Part shown: positions 7,358 through 10,539 of the stretch, in pieces | How positions within the stretch are numbered: position 1 is the stretch's first letter | How the letters are laid out: every line of letters begins with the position of its first letter | NCBI GenBank assembly: GCA_016291275.1 | Contig: JAEEWY010000039.1 | Span: 1 to 10,539, forward strand | DNA: 10,539 bases | Reading direction: 5' to 3' | DNA from: Methanobrevibacter sp. | GTDB lineage: Archaea > Methanobacteriota > Methanobacteria > Methanobacteriales > Methanobacteriaceae | Position numbers and translations under genes: made by a program | The notes under the pieces: generated by a model | Told to the model about the DNA's origin: nothing | Database searches by the model: none | What the model saw: the letters and a program-made list of their open reading frames with translations, nothing else

Positions 7358-7510
7358 AGTAAAAATAATCTAATAAAATAATAATCCTTTTTACAATTGT
7401 CAATTCACTTAAAAGTTTTTTGAAATTAAGTATTGATTATTATGATCATTATTTTATCTCAATTTTTTCAAGTTAAATTATAATTTAATTTTTGCTATAT
7501 ATAATAATTA

Positions 7511-7612
7511 AGACAGAGCATTTGAAAACTAATAGTACCATTTCAACTGAAAAAAATCAACGCCAATGAAAGGCCCATCAATTCCCAAATGCCTTTTTAA
7601 AAATGTAACCAT
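7511..7612. other. base-composition island, candidate small RNA or relic
   Basis: This patch contains clearly more G and C (31 of the 83 bases 7511-7593 by hand count) than its flanks. It is bracketed by an inverted repeat, GCATTTG (7518-7524) and CAAATGC (7586-7592), with a CTTTTT run directly after the second arm on the plus strand. That layout could be a small plus-strand RNA with a terminator-like end. The same patch also carries a short minus-strand open frame, so a relic or small peptide is an equal alternative. Confidence 0.25.
7529..7612 (-). CDS. possible 27-residue small protein or gene fragment
   Basis: From an ATG at 7612 the minus strand encodes a 27-residue peptide containing RHLGIDGPFIGVDFFQLKW and ending in a TAG at 7529-7531. 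The frame is open further upstream, to a TGA near 7690, but there only with AT-run composition. No ribosome binding site precedes the ATG. The peptide is not the K/I/N-rich product expected from random AT-rich sequence, which is the only reason to list it. I do not recognise it; a fragment of a lost gene is more likely than a working gene. Confidence 0.15.
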   Translation of the reverse strand: MVTFLKRHLGIDGPFIGVDFFQLKWYY

Positions 7613-8163
7613 ATAAGTAATCAAATAATGAAATAAGAATAAATAATTATAAAATAAGCATTTGCAAAATAAAATTCTTAATATTTTTCAAACATTTTAT
7701 TTTTTAAAAATTTATTTTTCAAATCATTAAATTCATTATAATTATATATTTATAATCTATATTATTTTAATATTTTTAATATCCGAACTTTTTAAAAAAT
7801 TATTAGATAAACAAATCACAATAATCATCAAATCATGTTAAGTTCTTAAACGAAAATCCTAAGGATTCGAGTATAAATATTAAAACATCGTAGCTTATAA
7901 AAGTTTATGTTACCATATATCATAATCTTAAAAATTCCATAATATTTTATAATAATTTTATAGTTTATTCTAATTTCAAAACTTAATTTCATATGGTAAA
8001 TTTTTAAAAATTAAGTCTGTAATTATCAATTAATTAACTAAATATATAAATATATGCTTTTTTTCATTAAAATAATTCATAATAATATCAATTTAGCAAT
8101 TTAAAGCAAATTTAACAATTTAATTAAAAAATAACAAGATTAAAACAATTTTTAAAATGAGAT

Positions 8164-8192
8164 AAAAAATAGAATAATGGTTGAAATTTCAA
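8164..8192 (-). terminator. possible terminator of the sugar transferase gene
   Basis: On the minus strand the 12-bp palindrome TTGAAATTTCAA (8181-8192) precedes T6 (8164-8169) by 11 bases. The palindrome could form only a short stem and the spacing is loose. Confidence 0.25.
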
Positions 8193-8220
8193 AAGATTAG
8201 GAAATTGACTAAAAATATGA

Positions 8221-9624
8221 TTAATATGCATTCTCATCTCTTTTGAAAATGGTCTTGAGCATGATCTGAATGTCTAAAACCAAACTCCAGTTTTCTACAT
8301 AACGGATATCGTATTCAATACGCTTTTCGATTGAAGTGTTTCCCCTATAACCATTGACTTGAGCAAGCCCTGTAAGTCCTGGCCTTACCTGGTGCTTGAC
8401 CATGTATTTTGGGATTGTCTTCTTGAATTGCTCAACAAAGTATGGCCTTTCCGGACGAGGGCCTACAACACTCATCTCCCTTTTCAATACATTGAAGAAT
8501 TGAGGCAATTCATCGATGCTCATTTTTCTGATGAATGACCCGACTCTTGTTTTCCTTGGGTCATCTTGAGTTGTCCATTGGGATTTCTCTTCCTCCTCAT
8601 CCTGAACCTTCATGCTTCTGAACTTATACATCATGAATGGTTTTCCATTGTATCCGATTCTTTCCTGCTTGAAGATGATTGGACCAGGAGATTCCAACTT
8701 AATCGCAATAGCTGTAATCAGCATGATTGGAGAGGTTATTATAATTGCAACAATAGCTACAAAATAATCCTCGATGATCTTTTTGAACTTATTGAATGCA
8801 TCATCTAAAGGAACATAACGGATGTTGATGATTGGCAAATCGTCAAGCATGTCTACAGAAGGCTTTGCAGGGAAGTACTTGTAATAATCAGGAATGATTT
8901 CCGCCTTGATTCCCTCTTCCTCACATGCATCCACAATCTCGTTCAAGTGATAATAGTATTGCAAAGGAATAGCTATGACTACCCTATCGAACTTATGTGT
9001 TTTCAAGACATCCGGCAAGTCTTTAAAGGTTCCTATGAATCTTATTCCTTCAAAGGTTTTGCCTAAATGCTCTTTTCTTCCTAAGAAACCGTCAATGCTG
9101 TATCCTAAATAGGTTTTAGACTTGATTTTATGTGCAAAATTGAATGCCAAGTCATTATCCCCTATAATGAGCATATGCTTTAGATTGCGATTGTTCACTC
9201 TCATGAACCTTAAGACAAATACTACAAGAGCCCTTTCAATAATTGCAAAGATCATACCGAATATGCTCAAAAGAAATAGCATGATCCTTGAGAAATCAGG
9301 CTGGTTGATAACGAACAAAATAGCTACCAAAATTATGAAAGCCATTATGTCAGCTTTGATAATATCCTCTGCACCTGACAGTATTGAAGGCTTATTCCTG
9401 AAAGGCTTATACAAGCCGAAAAAGTAGTATAAGAGAAGATATGTCGGAATAATTGCAAAAACAGTGAATATAAAGTAATCAATAAATGGCAAAGATCCTC
9501 CTAAAGGACCGAATAGAGTAGTTTTGAATCTTACAAAGTAAGCTAGAACCAATGAAAATAGAATTACAAGAACATCTATTACAACAAGCAATGAATTCAA
9601 TATTCTTTGATTTTCCTTAATCAT
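8221..9624 (-). CDS. membrane polyprenyl-phosphate sugar-1-phosphate transferase (WbaP/CpsE type)
   Basis: Starts synthesis of a surface polysaccharide by moving a hexose- or N-acetylhexosamine-1-phosphate from a nucleotide sugar to a membrane polyprenyl phosphate. The 467 residues show four N-terminal membrane helices (about 8-31, 46-72, 89-105, 111-138) and a cytosolic Rossmann-like CoA_binding_3 domain (about 149-275, MLIIGDNDLA). A further membrane segment (about 283-308) leads into the bacterial sugar transferase domain with FKQERIGYNGKPF (318-330), YKFRSM (333-338), DELPQFFNVLKREMSVVGPRPERP (371-394, interrupted here by no gap) and PGLTGLAQVNGYRG (415-428). Family length and all signature motifs are normal. 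The ATG is preceded by GAGTGGT at short spacing. The neighbour upstream is a family-2 glycosyltransferase, so this is the edge of a surface-glycan cluster. The sugar cannot be deduced, and in an archaeon the lipid carrier is probably a dolichol-type polyprenol rather than undecaprenol. Confidence 0.93.
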   Translation of the reverse strand: MIKENQRILNSLLVVIDVLVILFSLVLAYFVRFKTTLFGPLGGSLPFIDYFIFTVFAIIPTYLLLYYFFGLYKPFRNKPSILSGAEDIIKADIMAFIILVAILFVINQPDFSRIMLFLLSIFGMIFAIIERALVVFVLRFMRVNNRNLKHMLIIGDNDLAFNFAHKIKSKTYLGYSIDGFLGRKEHLGKTFEGIRFIGTFKDLPDVLKTHKFDRVVIAIPLQYYYHLNEIVDACEEEGIKAEIIPDYYKYFPAKPSVDMLDDLPIINIRYVPLDDAFNKFKKIIEDYFVAIVAIIITSPIMLITAIAIKLESPGPIIFKQERIGYNGKPFMMYKFRSMKVQDEEEEKSQWTTQDDPRKTRVGSFIRKMSIDELPQFFNVLKREMSVVGPRPERPYFVEQFKKTIPKYMVKHQVRPGLTGLAQVNGYRGNTSIEKRIEYDIRYVENWSLVLDIQIMLKTIFKRDENAY

Positions 9625-9658
9625 TTTACCACTCTTTACCTTATTGACTCTAATAAAT

Positions 9659-9668
9659 TAAATATAAA
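9659..9668 (-). promoter_or_regulatory. candidate TATA box of the sugar transferase gene
   Basis: The minus strand reads TTTATATTTA, seven of eight bases matching TTTATATA. Initiation about 25 nt downstream would fall near 9638, leaving a short leader that contains the GAGTGGT site. It suggests the gene can be transcribed apart from the glycosyltransferase upstream. Confidence 0.45.
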
Positions 9669-9676
9669 GTAATATT

Positions 9677-9711
9677 TTACTATACAGTAATAGATTTAAA
9701 AGCAATTGCTT
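9677..9711. promoter_or_regulatory. two dyads upstream of the sugar transferase promoter
   Basis: TTACT-n4-AGTAA (9677-9690) and the 12-bp palindrome AAGCAATTGCTT (9700-9711) lie in tandem 8 and 31 bases upstream of the TATA candidate. Their centres, near 9683.5 and 9705.5, are 22 bases apart, about two helical turns. Dyads placed there could bind a dimeric regulator. No regulator gene is in view, and the two dyads differ in sequence. Confidence 0.3.
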
Positions 9712-9723
9712 ATAAAATTACCT

Positions 9724-9751
9724 AAAAAATTTTACTGATTATCAGGATAAT
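9724..9751 (-). terminator. possible terminator of the partial glycosyltransferase gene
   Basis: ATTATC and GATAAT (9738-9751) form a short stem on the minus strand, followed by CAGTAAAA and T6 (9724-9729). The stem is AT-rich and its effective loop is small, so the stop may be partial, with read-through into the sugar transferase gene. Confidence 0.35.
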
Positions 9752-9769
9752 AGGATAGATAAATTGAGT

Positions 9770-10539
9770 TCAAGACCTTAAGGCATTTCTGATTAGATTG
9801 GACACCAGCAAGACTGCTATTCCAATGTAAACTGCAATATTTACAAAAACATTGTATTTTTTGGTATAATGCTTCCTATAAAAAATATACATTGCCCTAT
9901 AGAATTCATAAATAAGCTTTGGATTTCTCTTCTTGGTCTTCTTATCTTCACTGCTTGCTCCCTTGTAGTGAATGATTTCAGCTTCTCCAAAGTAAACGAT
10001 TCTCCATCCTGCCTGCTTTATCCTGTAACACCAGTCAATGTCTTCTCCATACATGAAGAAAGTGTCATCCAAAAGGCCAATATCATCAATTGCTGTTCTT
10101 CTAACAAGCATGAACGCTCCAACCAAGCAGTCGATTTCATAGACTCCATCATCATCCAGGTCATCCAGATTATAATCGTCCTTTCCACTGCTTGTCTTAA
10201 CATTGAATAGCTTATAGAAAGCATTTGCAGGATTTGGAAAGCTTCGTTTGCATGCTTTGTCAAGAGACCCGTCTGCAAGTGAAACCTTACAGCCCAATGC
10301 ACCGACATCGGCATTTGTGCCTTTAGTCATATAATCCATACATTTGTCGATTGTAGCCTCTTTTATAAGTGTATCTGAATTTAAAAGAAGGACATATTCC
10401 CCTTCAGATTGCTCAATAGCTAAATTGTTAGCCTTTGCAAACCCATCATTGCTGGAGTTGGCTATAACCTTAATTGTTCCTCTTGAAATCTCATCCTTGA
10501 AGTAGTCCTCCAATCTTTCCAAGCTGTCATCAGTTGACT
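9770..10539 (-). CDS. family 2 glycosyltransferase, N-terminus outside the window
   Basis: Transfers a sugar from a nucleotide donor to a growing glycan at the cytoplasmic face of the membrane. The frame is open to the window edge, and the first visible residues STDDS continue the usual DNASTDxS motif of this family. The TTG at 10522 is therefore internal and the true start lies beyond the window, probably about 40-60 residues further. Visible motifs are NDGFAKANN, the metal/nucleotide-binding LLLNSDT (codons near 10370-10390), VGAFMLVRRTAID and the acceptor-side GEDIDWCYRI (near 10034-10045), which holds the probable catalytic acid residues. This set is that of WbbL-like rhamnosyltransferases, though the sugar is not proven. 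The C-terminus has one membrane segment (last 25-30 residues). It is followed after 145 nt by the sugar transferase in the same direction, which supports a shared surface-glycan role. Confidence 0.93.
   Translation of the reverse strand, partial: STDDSLERLEDYFKDEISRGTIKVIANSSNDGFAKANNLAIEQSEGEYVLLLNSDTLIKEATIDKCMDYMTKGTNADVGALGCKVSLADGSLDKACKRSFPNPANAFYKLFNVKTSSGKDDYNLDDLDDDGVYEIDCLVGAFMLVRRTAIDDIGLLDDTFFMYGEDIDWCYRIKQAGWRIVYFGEAEIIHYKGASSEDKKTKKRNPKLIYEFYRAMYIFYRKHYTKKYNVFVNIAVYIGIAVLLVSNLIRNALRS

Larger units (their letters stand above)
7358..8163. other. long AT-rich region without a convincing gene
   Basis: About 800 bases between the surface-glycan genes and the rpa-radA unit. Base composition is extremely AT-rich except for a patch at 7511-7612. 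I see no tRNA, CRISPR array, transposase or long open frame. Small structures include a hairpin at 7851-7869 (CGAA and TTCG arms around TCC-TAA-GGA with two bulged bases) and several 9-bp inverted repeats that are expected by chance at this composition. A TATA-like sequence on the plus strand (7871-7880) leads to no gene. Confidence 0.6.

Noticed and set aside
7529..7560. Sequence resembling a single CRISPR repeat (ending in TTTCAAC or, on the other strand, beginning with GTTGAAA)
   Set aside because: Only one copy exists, there are no regular spacers and no cas genes in the window.
7817..7985. Plus-strand reading with NENPKDSS and a following 30-codon open stretch
   Set aside because: Interrupted by stops, no start codon, and dominated by residues encoded by A/T codons; indistinguishable from chance.
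7910..8016. Interlocking 9-bp inverted repeats (7910-7918 with 7991-7999; 7981-7989 with 8008-8016) with pseudoknot-like topology
   Set aside because: At this AT content many 9-bp inverted repeats are expected by chance in 900 bases, and the arms are nearly all A and T.

Overview
The window reads as chromosomal DNA of an AT-rich, H2-dependent methanogenic archaeon of the Methanobacteriales, most likely Methanobrevibacter. The evidence is a full-length heterodisulfide reductase subunit HdrA, an archaeal RadA recombinase of exactly 311 residues, a single-chain multi-OB-fold euryarchaeal RPA, exact TTTATATA archaeal TATA boxes, and very AT-rich spacers. The genus is an inference from protein style and base composition, not from a database search.

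All six recognisable genes are on the minus strand, so the window is transcribed from its right end to its left end. From right to left: (i) 9770-10539, the C-terminal part of a family-2 glycosyltransferase whose start lies outside the window; (ii) 8221-9624, a membrane polyprenyl-phosphate sugar-1-phosphate transferase of the WbaP/CpsE type; (iii) 7326-8220, about 0.9 kb of very AT-rich DNA without a convincing gene; (iv) 4860-7325 and 3868-4803, RPA followed by RadA with a 56-nt gap and no terminator between them, ending in two consecutive hairpins and a T tract; (v) 2778-3683, an AEC-family membrane transporter with its own promoter candidate; (vi) 2164-2777, a spacer with two TATA boxes for hdrA and a possible decayed gene on the plus strand; (vii) 181-2163, hdrA, followed by a clear hairpin plus T-tract terminator.

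Three functional themes are present. HdrA is the flavin-based electron-bifurcating subunit that couples reduction of CoM-S-S-CoB to ferredoxin reduction in methanogenesis. RPA and RadA are partners in homologous recombination and DNA repair: one coats single-stranded DNA, the other forms the strand-exchange filament. The two glycan genes start and extend a lipid-linked surface polysaccharide.

I did not find a convincing undescribed system. The items most worth a second look are the possible gene relic at 2483-2769, a base-composition island at 7511-7612, the duplicated TATA boxes before hdrA, the paired palindromes before the sugar transferase, and the near-repeat OB folds in RPA.
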